Assembly (NCBI RefSeq): GCF_000006565.2
Contig: NC_031469.1
Location: 620,001-684,000 of the forward strand
DNA: 64,000 nucleotides
DNA from: Toxoplasma gondii ME49
Lineage: Eukaryota > Apicomplexa > Conoidasida > Eucoccidiorida > Sarcocystidae
Direction: 5' to 3'
Below, one piece after another: positions 10,546 to 22,360 of the stretch. Position numbers and translations under genes: made by a program. The first letter of the stretch is position 1, and each line of letters opens with the position of its first letter. Under the pieces are notes generated by a model. That model had not been told where the DNA came from and did not search any database. It worked only from the letters and a program-made list of their open reading frames with translations.

Positions 10546-12725
10546 ATGGCCGCTCAAGGAGGCAGATCCGCCTGGCGAGCTGTCGCCTCCAGTTTCTCCC
10601 GCTGGTGTCGCACTTGGGATGCTGAAAAACGCGCAAACGCCAGAGTCCTCGTTGGATCTCTCCTCCTCGCTGGAGCCGCCTGGTCTTGTGGAAAACGCGT
10701 CCCCGGTGGCTATGTCGGCTTCATCCAGTACCGAGACGGTACGGACTCCTCGCGACTCAAGTGTTTCAAGAGCTACACAAATCCCTCCTTCATCATCGAA
10801 CTCGTCACCATACACCCACAAATACTTCTCTCGTTTCTAAATGCATACATCTCTATATATCTGTATCTGTATCTATCTATTTCTATTTATTTATCTATGT
10901 ATCTATCTATCTATTTCTATTTCTATTTATATATATATATACACACATATGTATATATGTATGTACATCCAACTCTGGCTACCCATAAATGTATATGTGT
11001 TTATCGATATATTGATGCGAGAGTGTGCTGCGCATCTAGGTGCACCGATAGAAGATTTTTTCGAGTGCATGTTTTTATCGGGATATTTGTGCGTTTCTTT
11101 AGGGAGTGTTACGCCGTATCTCTGGGAGGAGCAAGCGGTCTTTCCGTTTCTTCCCTACTTCCAAAAGCCAGTGACAATGCGTGTGTTGCCTGCCTACAAG
11201 AAGATGAGTAAAATTCTGAGGACGAAGGATGGAAAGGAGATAGAGGTAAGGACGCGCAGAATCGCTGAATTTTTTCGCACTTGTGTGCTTTCGAGTGTAC
11301 ACGTTCATTCGCGTCTCCCAAGTGGCGTCGCTGCCTCTTTTTTTTCTCAGGCAGACTGTCGTTCTTTGGGCTGCGTTGAAAGGCTCTGTGTCTCTCGTCT
11401 GCGCGAGGTCCGAGGCTCTGCAGGCGATCGCTGCACCGTGACCCTAGTTTTTCTCTGCTTTTGGATTTGCTCGAAGAACCTCGAGTATCTGTATTCTCTC
11501 TTCTGCCGTTTTCTTGCGGCTTTCCTCTCCTCTCTCTCGTCACGCTTCGTTCCTTCCAGTCCTCTTCCTTCTTTCGCCTTCCTTCGCTCCTCGTCTTTTC
11601 CTGCTCTTGCGCCTCTGCGTTTGCTTCAAGTCTGTCGCTCAGGGTCTTCCGAGCACCTTTCTCCCTTCTCCGTGTTGCTCGTTGTCTTTTCAGGCTGCTG
11701 TGAAAGTGCGTCTGCAGCCCAAGGTGGCTTTTGTTCCGGAACTTTATCTGCGCTTCGGACGCGAATTCGGTCGCGCGTTTCTGCATCAGGAACTGAGCAT
11801 CGACCTCCGAAGCGTTGTCAAGGAACACTCTTACGCGTCCCTGATCAACAACGACGAAGAAACAGACAGAATTGTCGACGAGATTGTCGAGCGCTTCCAG
11901 GACGCAGCGGCCTTCCACAAGGTTATCATAACAGAAATTGTGAGAACGCAGGAATTCTCTTCCTCAAGCACGCTCCTGGCTCGATGTTGCTCTCCACACT
12001 CCGATACATGTAGAGGCCAACAGACCCAAATGTGTAAAATATCTACACACATCCAGAAATATATATAAATAAATATACATATATATAAATATATATATGT
12101 ATATGCAGATAAAGATATGTACGTGGATTCTGTAGGCATGCATAGCTGTGCCTCTATAATACATATATATATGTATATATATATATATATATATGTATGT
12201 CTGTGCGGACAGAGCGTCCGCGCCATTATGGGGCTTATTGCATGGTGTATGCGTGTGTATGTACATCTGTGAGTTGGTCGTTTTTAGATCTATTTTTGAG
12301 GCAGAGAGGTGACGAGAAAAGGACCAGGACGCGCGTGTACTTTGGGGTTCATTTGCAGTCGCGGTGTATGTGCAACTGAAGAGATAGCGCTCCCAGCCGT
12401 TCCGTTTCAACGAAAGGAGGGAGAAATACTTTGACAAAGCAGAGAGGCATCGCACACACAAAACGTATCCATTGACGTCATTATGTATCATTATAAATAG
12501 ACATATATATATATATAGAGAGAGAGATATGTATAGTTGTGTGTTCTCTCTCCATATATATATATATATGTGTATACGTGTGTTTTCCTAAGTCTATTTA
12601 TAGATGTGTATTGGTGTCTCTCTGGGCAAAGGCGTTTAATGTTTGTTTTTGTGTGTTTTTGCTTGTTGGTCCAGAGTGTCGTTTTCAGAAACCCTGACGA
12701 CGATGATGAGAATGAAGCAGCATGA
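10546..12725 (+). CDS. Prohibitin-like (SPFH/band 7 domain) protein, 210 aa
   Basis: Four exons: 10546-10738, 11103-11245, 11694-11939 and 12675-12725. Introns start GTACGG, GTAAGG and GTGAGA and end in AG, and the phases (1, 0, 0) join without a stop. The N-terminus is basic and amphipathic, then has a membrane-like segment (VLVGSLLLAGAAWS) and the prohibitin-type lead-in VPGGYVGFIQYRDG. The core follows the SPFH pattern: FPFLPYFQKPVTMRVLP, the TKDGKEIEAAVKVRLQP strand pair, then helix-forming EFGRAFLHQELSIDLRSVV. The region matching the prohibitin coiled-coil tail is cut short and ends in an acidic PDDDDENEAA. Prohibitin and prohibitin-like proteins form ring scaffolds in the inner mitochondrial membrane, and that location is inferred here. 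The protein is shorter than canonical prohibitins (about 270-300 aa), so it fits a divergent prohibitin-like member better than PHB1 or PHB2. Confidence 0.82.
10838..10968. repeat. TATC/TATT/TA low-complexity tract in intron 1
   Basis: Stretches of tatc, tatt and (ta)n fill part of the first intron of the prohibitin-like gene. It is a simple-sequence repeat. Confidence 0.9.
12056..12198. repeat. TA microsatellite in last intron of the prohibitin-like gene
   Basis: Several (ta)n blocks separated by short unique sequence (near 12060-12110 and 12165-12195). A further block lies at about 12500-12570 in the same intron. Confidence 0.9.
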
Positions 12726-15076
12726 GACTTCTGCGGAGAGGAAGGAAAAAGAGATCGATTTTGAGAATGAAAATAAAATTTGTGTCAGCTGATTTTCCTC
12801 CTTTGTCGCTCAGTGTTGTTTCTTTCCGGATTCTTTGGTTTTCTTCTCCCTCTTGTCTTTCTTTTCTCTTTCCGTATGTGTGCTTCCTCTCTTCCTCATG
12901 TGGAGAGGGGAGGCACTCTGCGTGCTGCAAGTCGCTACGAGGGGAGACAGTGCAAGTTTTTCCTCTAGATTTTAAATTTTCTCTCCATTTGCTTTGCTTG
13001 GGAGATCGAGTGTCTCTCGCGTTTCATGCATGCACAGACTTCACAAAAACTTCTCTAATCTGTTTCTTCGATCTCTGCCGACCCCCAACTCTCTCGATAC
13101 AGAGCCGCGGCGATTCTCTTACTTAGCGATAAAGATGTCTCTCTTTGTTTCTCTTGTTCTTTTTCTTTGTTTCTCTCTCGTTTTGTCCTTCTCGCTCTCT
13201 TTCGCTGTCTGTTGCTCCCTTTCTCTTTCCTTTTTTCTCTTCTTCCGTCCCTTTCCTTCTTCTCTTTCTTTCTCTTCCTTCTCTCTCTTCCCCTCTGTTT
13301 TGATGTCCTTCTCCACACCGCTCTGCGGCGTTCTCAGGAGTGTGCCAGTTTCTATTTCCAGCTAGTAGAAGCATTTTTGTGGCCGTTTTCGATCACCGGA
13401 AAGCATTTACAGTAGATAGTTCTAGTGACTCAAAGACACCCGAGTATTATCGTTCGACTGTTCTCCAGTGAGAAGGCGTCAAACAGGTTTGTCCAGTTAG
13501 AAAGGGGATATCGAAACTCACAGAATCCGAGCTGCGAGCCTGCAGACGAAACGATGCCAGTGGGGCCGAGAGGTGAGACCCGCCCAACTGAACATCCAAA
13601 AGAACATCATGCAAGGCAGTACTTCCTTCAAGTCTCCACGAGATGGAAATCGAGCGTCAAGGAGGCGATTCGACGCAAGCGAGGTGGTGTGAGGAGATAC
13701 AGCGTCGGTCCAGCTGTCTGTACACTCCCGAAACTGAGAGGAACGATTGCGTCCTGACCTGCGACTGGCAGCTTTACGGGTGCAAGAAGAAGCAGAGGAA
13801 GAAGTCGAGTTGAAAGGAGAAGAGACGCGATGGCAGAGAGCAGAGGACAGAGAGAGACGGCAGATGACACCTCTCCGCTTCTCCGCGTAGCAGACGAAAC
13901 GAAGACAAGGAATGAGTCAAGAGAGTTCCTCGTTTACGTTGCGAGCGTCTCGGAGATGCGGGATGGACAGGGACTCTGTGCACTCGGTGGCAACTGTGGG
14001 GGGAAGGCAGGAAGGGGAGGAAGCACCCGAAACGTGAGAGGGGGAAAACGCCCGCACAGGAGATGAGAAGGAGAAGCGAGGCGCGAGCAGCGGCGAGGAC
14101 AGAGAGTAGGCGAACGACAGAGAAGCCAGGCTGCTTTGACCTCTCTCTCTGGAGGCTGGGGGCTTTGCGCATTCGTCGAGCGACGTAGAAGAGATCGACT
14201 GAAACGTATTTTTCGCATGTCTCGCTTCTTCAGAAAAAGTCGAGTGCACGGCTCTCGTCGTCCAGGAGACAGAGAAAGGAGACGGAGGTGGCTTCAGAGA
14301 CATCGGCGCGACAGGGAGAGGTGTCTTGCCTTCTCCTTCATTCTCTGGAATGCTGTCTCGCTCGGTTTCTTCCTCGCTTTGCTGCGCTTTGCTTTCTTCT
14401 TCCCCCGAGCGTCTGCCGGCTCCCCTGCTCCCAAAGTCTTCCTGCTCACCCCACACGTTCACTCGCCCAATGTCGACGCCGGAGACTCCCAAGGAGCAGG
14501 CGCCGCGACGGTCTCCTCGCTGGCGGCTGCGGCGACCCTCAGAGCCTTTTCCGACTGTCTCTGCATGCGCGGCGACACGCACAACGCGCACCAGCCGGTG
14601 CAGGGACGCCAGTTGCCTCGGAATCCTCGCTGTCGTTTGATCTCCATTCGCCGGTCTCTGTGCTCGCGTCTTGTTGAGCAGCCTCCAGTCTCGCCCCCGA
14701 GTCTCCTGTTCTGTTTCGCCTCCGCCGTGACAGAGAGGGTCTGCCGCGGACTCGACAGGCACCTCCAGAACGCTGATCGAGGAGCAGGAGAGCGAAGGCT
14801 CGACAGCGCTCGTGAGCGAGACAGAGTGCAGCGACGAGAGAGAGCGAGAGGGCGAGGGAGGAGAGAAACGCAGCAAAGAGAGACTGTTTGAGCCTCCTGA
14901 AGCACTTGTGGCGCGCCGCAGCAAGGGAAGAAAGGAGACAGGTGGCGAGCCTTTCGAGGCATCGTCACTCGCTCCTCTGTCTGCTGCAGAAAAAAAGAGG
15001 GGGAGAGACAAGCTGATGCACACACTTCGCTCTGCAAAATCTCTGCTGGTCAACACGAAAAGAGGAGAATCTTCTC
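12726..15076. other. Convergent 3' spacer with a doubtful minus-strand frame
   Basis: The region lies between the stop of the prohibitin-like gene and the stop of the minus-strand glutaredoxin-fold gene. 13130-13330 is a long pyrimidine tract. A minus-strand frame of several hundred codons (13917-15036) is Ser/Arg/Glu-rich and could be a spliced C-terminal extension of the glutaredoxin-fold gene: a good acceptor (ccccctctttttttctgcag) ends at about 14989. Using that site needs a different reading phase or a downstream AG, and several other frames are open here too. I treat it as probable UTR or low-complexity sequence. Confidence 0.4.
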
Positions 15077-18000
15077 TCACCCGTGCATCTCGTAGGCATA
15101 GCCAGTTCTGCCTTGGCTGGCCATGTGAGCGGCGAACGGTGGGGAGAGCTCCACGCGAGACAGTGTCTTGTGGTCTGAGTCTCTGAAGACAAGGCTCGCG
15201 CAAAGAGTGGAGGGTGGAAATGCGGCTTCGGAGACCGTTGCTTCTAGATAGACAACGGGAGACGCACATGCACAGTCAAGCGCCTACGTCGTGGAACTGT
15301 GAAGAGTCGCGGAGTCGTCGCCTCGCGTTGCCTTCGATGCCGTCTCGCTTTACTCTTGTCCGTCTGCCTCTCCAGATTCGGACTCGATCTACGGCCTGGT
15401 GGTGCGCGCCAAAGACCGGAAGGAAGAGGCCGATTCTACCGCCATTCCTCCCAAATGCACAAGTACTGTTCTTCTGTGTTTCGACTATGCATCTCCGTTT
15501 AGACATGCACTCGCATACTTTGTGACCTATGGCTGTGCCGGGCATGTCGACGCGCTGATGCATGATGTCTCTATTGTCTACATGCAATTGTGACTGCGGA
15601 TCGATGAGGAAACTCGCTCACATATATGTGTGTGTGCATGCCCTGGAGGCCCTGCAGACGTCGAAGAGCTTCTATTTGTAGGTGTGTACGGATGTACATA
15701 CACCGAAACACCTTCGTCAGTGTAGCTGGTTCTTCCTGTGGCGCGCATGCAGAGACAGGGCGGCAGAAACTCGTTAGAAGCTTTTTCCAGCATGTCGCTT
15801 TTCTTACCTCGAGACAACCGCCTAGGAAACCGCCTTTTCTCGCGCCTCCTCACAGGGGTCGACGGAGGGGTAGGAACGTTCTGCTCCGGCTCTGCCAAGA
15901 AATCTTCGGGTGTCTCCAGCATTTCGTCGGTCATCAGCTTTACGTACACCGCGCCGCAAGTTCTGCACGGTTCCATGCGAGGAGGGCAAGGAGCAGAAGA
16001 AGAAGAGGAAGAAGAGGAGGAAGAGGAAGAAGAGGACGAAGAAGGCGGAGAAGAAGAGGAAGAAGAGGAGGAAGATGAAGAGGAAGCAGCAGAACCGGCA
16101 GAGAAAGAAGAAGAGGAAGGACAAATTGATTCAGGAGAAGGATAGGTGCCAGACGGGCGTGAGGGACGTTGGTCAAGGCACTGCGGACAAAGGCGTCCAG
16201 TGAGGACTCCATCTGACACATTGCATGCACCCAAAATGAAAACAACGCGCAAATGCATATATTCGCGCCGATTCTCTATGTCTTCTTCTGTCATTTATGA
16301 TGCACGGAGGTCTCGACACACCAGTGGAAACCTGCATTACATACGCATGTGTAATTCTCGACATATATATTCATACGCACATCTGCATGTTATACTTATA
16401 TATATATATATATGTATATATATTTACATTTTTTGTGGTAGATATGCAACTGTGTTTGTGTGCAGGAATGCATCGTTTCTCGATACGTCTTCGTCTCTAC
16501 GTTTGAGCGGGTGGGTACGTCTGACATCCGTTTCTGTCCTGTCTGCGGAAGCAAGGAAGTTTTTCGATGTTTTCCTCACGGTGTGCCTCAAATGTTTCTA
16601 CTGCGTTTTCTTACTCAACACATCGCCATCTTCCTGGTCGAGAAGAGTTTGGTCATCTCCGAGGGCGACGCCGTCCACGAAGATTTGAGGGACGCGCGCT
16701 GTGTCGACAGAAGGAGGCAAGTGACGAACGTCTGCACTGTTAACTTCTCTGTCTCTTCAGGAGAGGTCAACGAAATGGAGCTCACTTCACGAAGCAACAC
16801 AACAGCGACCGAGCACTCTCCCATACTCCCCTGCACTCCACGCAGAATGAGTTACGGCATTCTTTCAGTCTGCCACAAGTCTCTCGCCGTTAATCCATCT
16901 GCACAGACATAGAGGTACACGCAAAAAATATAGAGAAGTTTCTTTAAATATATATATATATATATATATGTATATGTATATATATGTATATATATGTATA
17001 TGTATATATATGTATATGTTTATGTGTGTATATACGTATATATGTATATGCGTGTATAAGTGTGTATTTTTTATGTATATATGTGTATGTATGCACAGGT
17101 TTATGTGCATGCGTTGACGTGCTTGGAAATACGAGACTTACGCGAAGGCGGAAAAGACTGTCTTTGCAGAGGAAGAAGTCCTCGGCGCCTCCAGGCAGCA
17201 ATAAGTCGACTGTCAGGAACGTCTTGGGTATCAAGAAAACCAGAGGAAAAAGAGACGAAAACAGATAAACGTTGTCGCAGAGTGCCCTGACTGTGGAGGC
17301 CGGAAGAAATGGAGACGGTGCAGAGAGCAAGAAGGACGACAGCGAGTGGAGAAACGAAAAAAACGAAGGCTGAGGAAAGCGACGCAAGAAGACTAGGCTA
17401 ATGGTTACTGCGACGTGGTAACACGAACAGCGGGAAGTGAGCCGGCGAAGATCTCGGGTGCATCTTCATCAGGGAATTCTCATGCATGCAATTCGGTGCA
17501 GATGCTTTTCCAAAGCCTCCTCCTCCTTTCTCTAACGTGGTACATCTTCAGTTAGAAACCATTGCTCAGAACTCTTGAAAATACCTCTTGCTGCCTCTCC
17601 ATGTCTGTATTTGTACAACATGCACAATTTTCTATATTCATCTGAAAGGACTGATCATGTACTTTGAGGAGACGTTTGAGCGTGACGAGTTTCTTCTCCA
17701 TCTTGAAGGACGTCAAAGTCGTTGTATGTCAAACACTGATTTTCTCTTCCGTAAAAAAAAACTTTTCTTCGAACAGGAAAGACAGTCGGATGGCATTTAC
17801 ACACACGCGTAAGTGCATTGTCTTGTACACATATACATCTGTCGCCATGTATAGATATTTACATATATAAATACGTACATATATATATATATATATATGG
17901 GGTAGAATATGCAGATGTATATTTTGTTTGATAGTGGATGCATGCTTTGTGTTATTTAGAGCTTCGGTGTGCGTGTAGAGACAATTACAACGAATTGCGT

Positions 18001-18426
18001 TTATGGACGCAGTTCGCCTCGCGATGAAAACGTACCCTGGCCGACATCAGCGTTGACATCGACAGCGAAAAAGTCGACGTCTTTGCAGAGAAGAAGATGG
18101 AAAGCTCGTCGAGATGCAAAGACGGGGAAGGGAACAGCGTGGAGGCTCGACAGAAGTAAAACTACCTATAATGAGGAACGAAAGCCGTATCTAACGCTAG
18201 TATCATGCAATATGCAAGCACCCACTGTTCCGGCAGGACGTAATACTTCGCTGTGGTGTTGAAAAGCACAGGAAATACTCCACGAAAAAGAAGTTGACGA
18301 AAGAAGAGCAATTCACAAGACGGTGTCACAAGAAGGTAAACCAATCAGAAACACTTTCGCCAGCACCTTGCAGTAGTTCCCTTCTTCTCTTTGGGATTTT
18401 CCATGCTTCTTCCGTATTCTGCATAA

Positions 18427-18471
<45 letters not shown>

Positions 18472-18904
18472 TCCATATACGTGATATCTGTTCATTAAGA
18501 GCTTCGTCCCTCCACCGTATTTCAGTTTCTCTCTTTGTCCTTTTGGCTTTCGGCCTTTCTCAGCTTTTCCTTTTCTGTGGTGGACTGTATGGGAGTCCAG
18601 CCTTGTTTTCTTCCGGGTCTCGCGGTTTCTGTGTACATCGCCCGGACCCCTCTCACGACGCTCGGTGCCTCTCCGACCGATCCTTCGATTCCTCGTTTTC
18701 TTGTTCGGAACTCACCTCTGTGTTTCCCTGGAGTTTTCCAATTCTGTGCACGGGCACCGGCGGCGGCTTCGAGTCTCGTTTCGTCTTCGTCTGCGCCGCG
18801 GAATCGTCTGCCTGTCGACCCGAATCAGACTGCACGCTCAGCTGTATGTACACCCCGGGGGGGGATGCGCCGCCGGGAGCCTTCGGATGGTCGCAAGACG
18901 CCAT
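15077..18904 (-). CDS. Glutaredoxin-fold (plant GRX/SH3BGR-like) protein with C-terminal CxxC pairs, 324 aa
   Basis: Proposed exons on the minus strand: 18904-18716, 18165-18036, 16731-16615, 16206-15808, 15473-15440 and 15182-15077. Phases agree at every join and the total is 975 nt. Exon 1 starts MASCDHPK and ends at a strong GAG|GTGAGT. Exons 2-3 give a thioredoxin-like fold: strand VVLLLSSLHAVPF, helix, strand VDFFAVDVNADVG, then the cis-Pro segment VPQIFVDGVALGDD, which matches the PQIF/PRVF-G-xxxGG region of glutaredoxins and SH3BGR proteins. Where dithiol glutaredoxins have CPYC, this protein has SSLHAV, so ordinary redox catalysis is unlikely. Behind the domain come LCPQC (about residues 152-155), a poly-Ser run and EPCRTCG (about 226-229), reminiscent of the Cys pairs after plant-type and GRXCR1 glutaredoxin domains, which may bind zinc. 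The 34-nt exon 5 and the exact 5' end of exon 3 are the weakest points. Confidence 0.66.
15985..16120 (-). repeat. Poly-Ser coding purine tract
   Basis: The plus strand is an almost pure GAA/GAG/AAG run. Read on the coding minus strand it gives a long Ser run between the two CxxC pairs of the glutaredoxin-fold protein. It is length-variable simple sequence within an exon. Confidence 0.85.
16945..17095. repeat. TA/TATG microsatellite
   Basis: (ta)n passing into tatg/tgta repeats, inside the large second intron of the glutaredoxin-fold gene. Shorter (ta)n blocks occur at about 16398-16425 and 17880-17898. Confidence 0.92.
18427..18468. repeat. Perfect TA microsatellite
   Basis: About 20 uninterrupted TA dinucleotides within intron 1 of the glutaredoxin-fold gene. 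Confidence 0.95.
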
Positions 18905-19607
18905 GTGTAGAAACGAAAGGTGGTTGAAGAAAAGAGAAAAGAAGAAATCCTCGCGAGGAAAGAGCGCGTGCGATGGAGACGCAACAAGGGAAAGTCGTCG
19001 GAGAAAGAAAGGAACGGTACTGCGGGGCGAGAGTACTTCAAACCGCCCTTTACCACCAGTATACGCGCGCTTGATTCCTGTTTACGTTTTCACTGGCTTA
19101 ACCGAATCCTACGTCTGGTTGTGTTTTCGTAGTCTGCATGCGACTTGCATGAACGGGGTTGAAATTACACCTGCGAAATTCCATTTCTCCAGCGCAGGCG
19201 AAAGACAGGGGAGTCTCGGCTAGAATCATGAAATGCGAGTAGCAGATAAAATGAGTTGAAAGCAATCTGTGAAAGGCAAGACAAGGTAAAGCACAGGCTC
19301 GTTCCAACTTCAGCGCGCACCGTCAACCGCTGTCGGAAAACATGTCCTCTATATGGCCAAGAAATGCAAGCAGAGTATTTCTTGCCGACAGTGTCGTCTA
19401 CCAAGAAGATCTTGTGTTAGGAACTTGCGAGATTCCCTAGACCGTGCCTGCAATCCATGGTTTCTGCCCTCGGCTATTCCCTCGGATGTATTTTGATATA
19501 CAGTTATTTATTTATACACATACGTATACATATATTGATATAGTGGCTGTCTTTATTGAGGTATGCATATATACGTATATATATATATATATATATATAT
19601 ACGTATA

Positions 19608-19681
<74 letters not shown>

Positions 19682-22360
19682 ACGTTTATGCGGGTGTATG
19701 CGCCGATTTGTGTCTAGAGGTGTATAGACAAGTATGTATGTGAATATCTATACTTTTTCTCGATTTCAGAGCAGGCTCACGTCGAACGGGAAAACGCGAA
19801 AGTCGGTTGGAGTCTTTACATGTCGTTCAAGACTTTCATCTTGAGCTACCTTGACTAAAAATCGAGATTAGACCCTGAGCCGACGTATTGCCTGTGCGAC
19901 CTTGGGAGTCGTTCATCGCCACAGTGGCACTCAACTGTCTCACCATATGGTTCGGAAGCTGTTTCTCGTGTCGTGGTTGAGACTTTGAATTTGTATCAGC
20001 TTGCAAATGTCGTTTCCAGATCCGTAGCCTTGCCCCCAGTGTGACAGCAAGGAAGAGACAAGAAGGTGCGAGAACCCGGGGAGAAAAAAAACTTTCCTTT
20101 CGCCGTGGTCTGTTGTGTTTTCGGAACGCAGCACGTGCGTCTCTCCAGCTGCCGCCCGAGGAACTCGTGGAGTGTGCAGACACGTCAAGCCAAAAACCCA
20201 GAGGGCTCCACGTCTGGTTTTCTCAAAGAAAAAGTGGGGAGGGATTGGAGAAAGCGGCATCACGAGCTTTATGCACTCTATACGGACTGTCGAAAAAGAG
20301 AGGAATCAGAGAGAAAATCTGACTTTCTGTCGAGTGGCTCATGCCACATGTTCACGGAACGTGGAGCAGCGAACTTTCGAAGCGAAACAAAAATTCGGTT
20401 TCTTGCGCGACTCAAGTGCGACATTCATCGACACGCTCCTCCGCAGCGTGGAGAAGGCATGGCAACAAAGAATCAAAGAACCATATGTGTGACACGTAGA
20501 ACACAACCGATGTCCTGTATAGGCTTGCTGTCGCAGGACGTTGAAATCCACCAGCTTTTTACCGGTCTTATGCCGTCCAGGGCGGTGGACAGCAGTCACA
20601 AAGGACTGGGTAGTCTGTACTTTTTCGAACCATCTGGAGTCAGGTCAACTGGAGACTCCTTCCCCCAGTCAAAAGTCTTTCTTGGCCAATCCTCAAAAGT
20701 CAAAAAAACGGGACGGGTGACTTGCAGACTTGCAGAGCTTGCTTCAGTGCCCTTCCTCTTGGTGCCGTGTTGTTGAACTTGGCCACTGAGTAAGCTGAAG
20801 ATGGTATTCGTCTGGAATGCAACAAAGCCACTCCTTAGAAACGCGACAGCGATGTCCAGAGCAATTAAAAACTCCTGTCGGCTTTGCCCTCACGCCCGTT
20901 CCTCGTTCCCGGTGTGGTGTATTTCAACAAGCACACCTACGCTGTAGCTAAAAGCGACTGCGGACAGATCACCCAGTTACGGTGCTTAGTTGTTGAATCC
21001 ACCTGCATCGTTGTGCTCCGTTCACTAGTGAACCTCGAACTGACAGCTGAAAACATACCAGACGTCTCCAAAGATAAAAAAGAAGTTTGAGTAATTGGAG
21101 CGCTCGTGGCGGGACTTGACCCAACATGTCACGACACGAGCTGACGACATCCACACTTTTCCTGTGATTCTTTTAACATTGATAGTTTCGCTATTTGAAC
21201 CTAGTATAGCTGAGGTCTGGCAACGCTTGTCACTGTTCGACTCATTTGATTCATGAACTTCGCGCAATAGCAGCTGAGAACACAATGGACCAAGCACAGA
21301 ACCATGGCGATGAACGTCTGCATCACAAGTCTGAGTTCATATCGTATACCTGACAGGTAGTATTTCTCGAACGGTTTCATGGACTGTTGAAGATAACACC
21401 ATGACAAATCGAGAGCTGCTAGGTTTGATATTTCCCGAACCAGCCGGCCTGAATCGATCTCGCGCACGGTTGCGGCGAAACTCGTGGAAGCAATGAGTGA
21501 AAGAGACCTCCGAAAAGAAGTGTATTAAAGAGGCAATTTCGTGTCATGACTTCTACCCCTTCTTCCTTACTGTTACCTACACACAGATACACACGGAAAC
21601 ACATGGACATACACATGAATGTATATATATACATCTATAGATAGATATATAGATATATATTTGCAGATATATGTGTTTATTCAGGTGAAGAATTGTTTTC
21701 TGCATATAGAGAGGTGCCAGATGTTGCATTTGATTGGATAGAAAGTATTGTCTCGCAGCATAAACTGTTTTCATGTGATGCATTTCGTAGAACAACTAGC
21801 ACAGGCGCGTGATCTCGTCGACCACACCGCGGCGATGAGCTTCAGGGTGAGTGAGTCTGCTCAACATAGAAAGGCAACCTAATAACTGCGCTACGTTCCG
21901 AACACGTTTTCAAAAGAATTGTATTCTTCACCCTTTTATGAAGCGAAAAATCCTAGCTTTTTCGACAAGAGCTATGAGCTGCGAACTGGACGAGGTCTCT
22001 CCATTTTCGAAAAACTCGGACCACTGATTGACGACGTGCATCAGCACTTGAGTTGTGTTTCACCGTTTCGCTCTTGTTCGCCGGTTTTTGATAGGCCTTC
22101 TTCCTCCTTTTTTCAACAGCATAAATCTACGTACACATCATAGACCCTGATACCTGTACATGATCGCAACCTAGATGCATATTTATAGAGAAGAAGCAAG
22201 TTCCATATTGACTACACAGGAAGTGCCCACGCCGCTGTGTGTTAGAATTGATGAGTAAATCCTCTTTCTCTTTGTGGTAACCACTGATTAACATCAGCGA
22301 AAAACTGTATCGTCGGAAGAGAGAAAGCACGAAATATGCTAAAAACAGAAGCTGACTGAA
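18905..22360. other. Spacer with no supportable gene
   Basis: This is the upstream side of the glutaredoxin-fold gene. Frames of 100-240 codons occur (for example 20066-20776 plus and 19836-20183 minus). They overlap each other on both strands, show no domain and have no consistent start or splice signals. 21640-21680 is a short TA/GATA-like repeat. Confidence 0.45.
19561..19682. repeat. Long TA microsatellite
   Basis: More than 100 bases of (ta)n interrupted by single acgtat and catgta units, in a spacer. Confidence 0.95.

Noticed and set aside
13917..15036. Several-hundred-codon minus frame taken as the C-terminus of the glutaredoxin-fold protein
   Set aside because: The preceding exon already reaches a stop at 15077. 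Its possible donor leaves a phase that does not fit the strong acceptor at about 14989, and other frames are open over the same low-complexity stretch.
15738..16145. Plus-strand Glu-rich frame
   Set aside because: It is the antisense shadow of the poly-Ser tract in the minus-strand gene.
17161..17210. An extra exon of the glutaredoxin-fold gene ending at a strong GTAAGT donor
   Set aside because: None of its reading phases fits between exons 2 and 3 without breaking the frame, and exons 2 and 3 join directly in phase. It may be an alternative exon.
20066..20776. Plus frame of 236 codons in the spacer
   Set aside because: Overlapping frames are open on both strands, the composition is unremarkable, and there is no domain, good start or splice partner.
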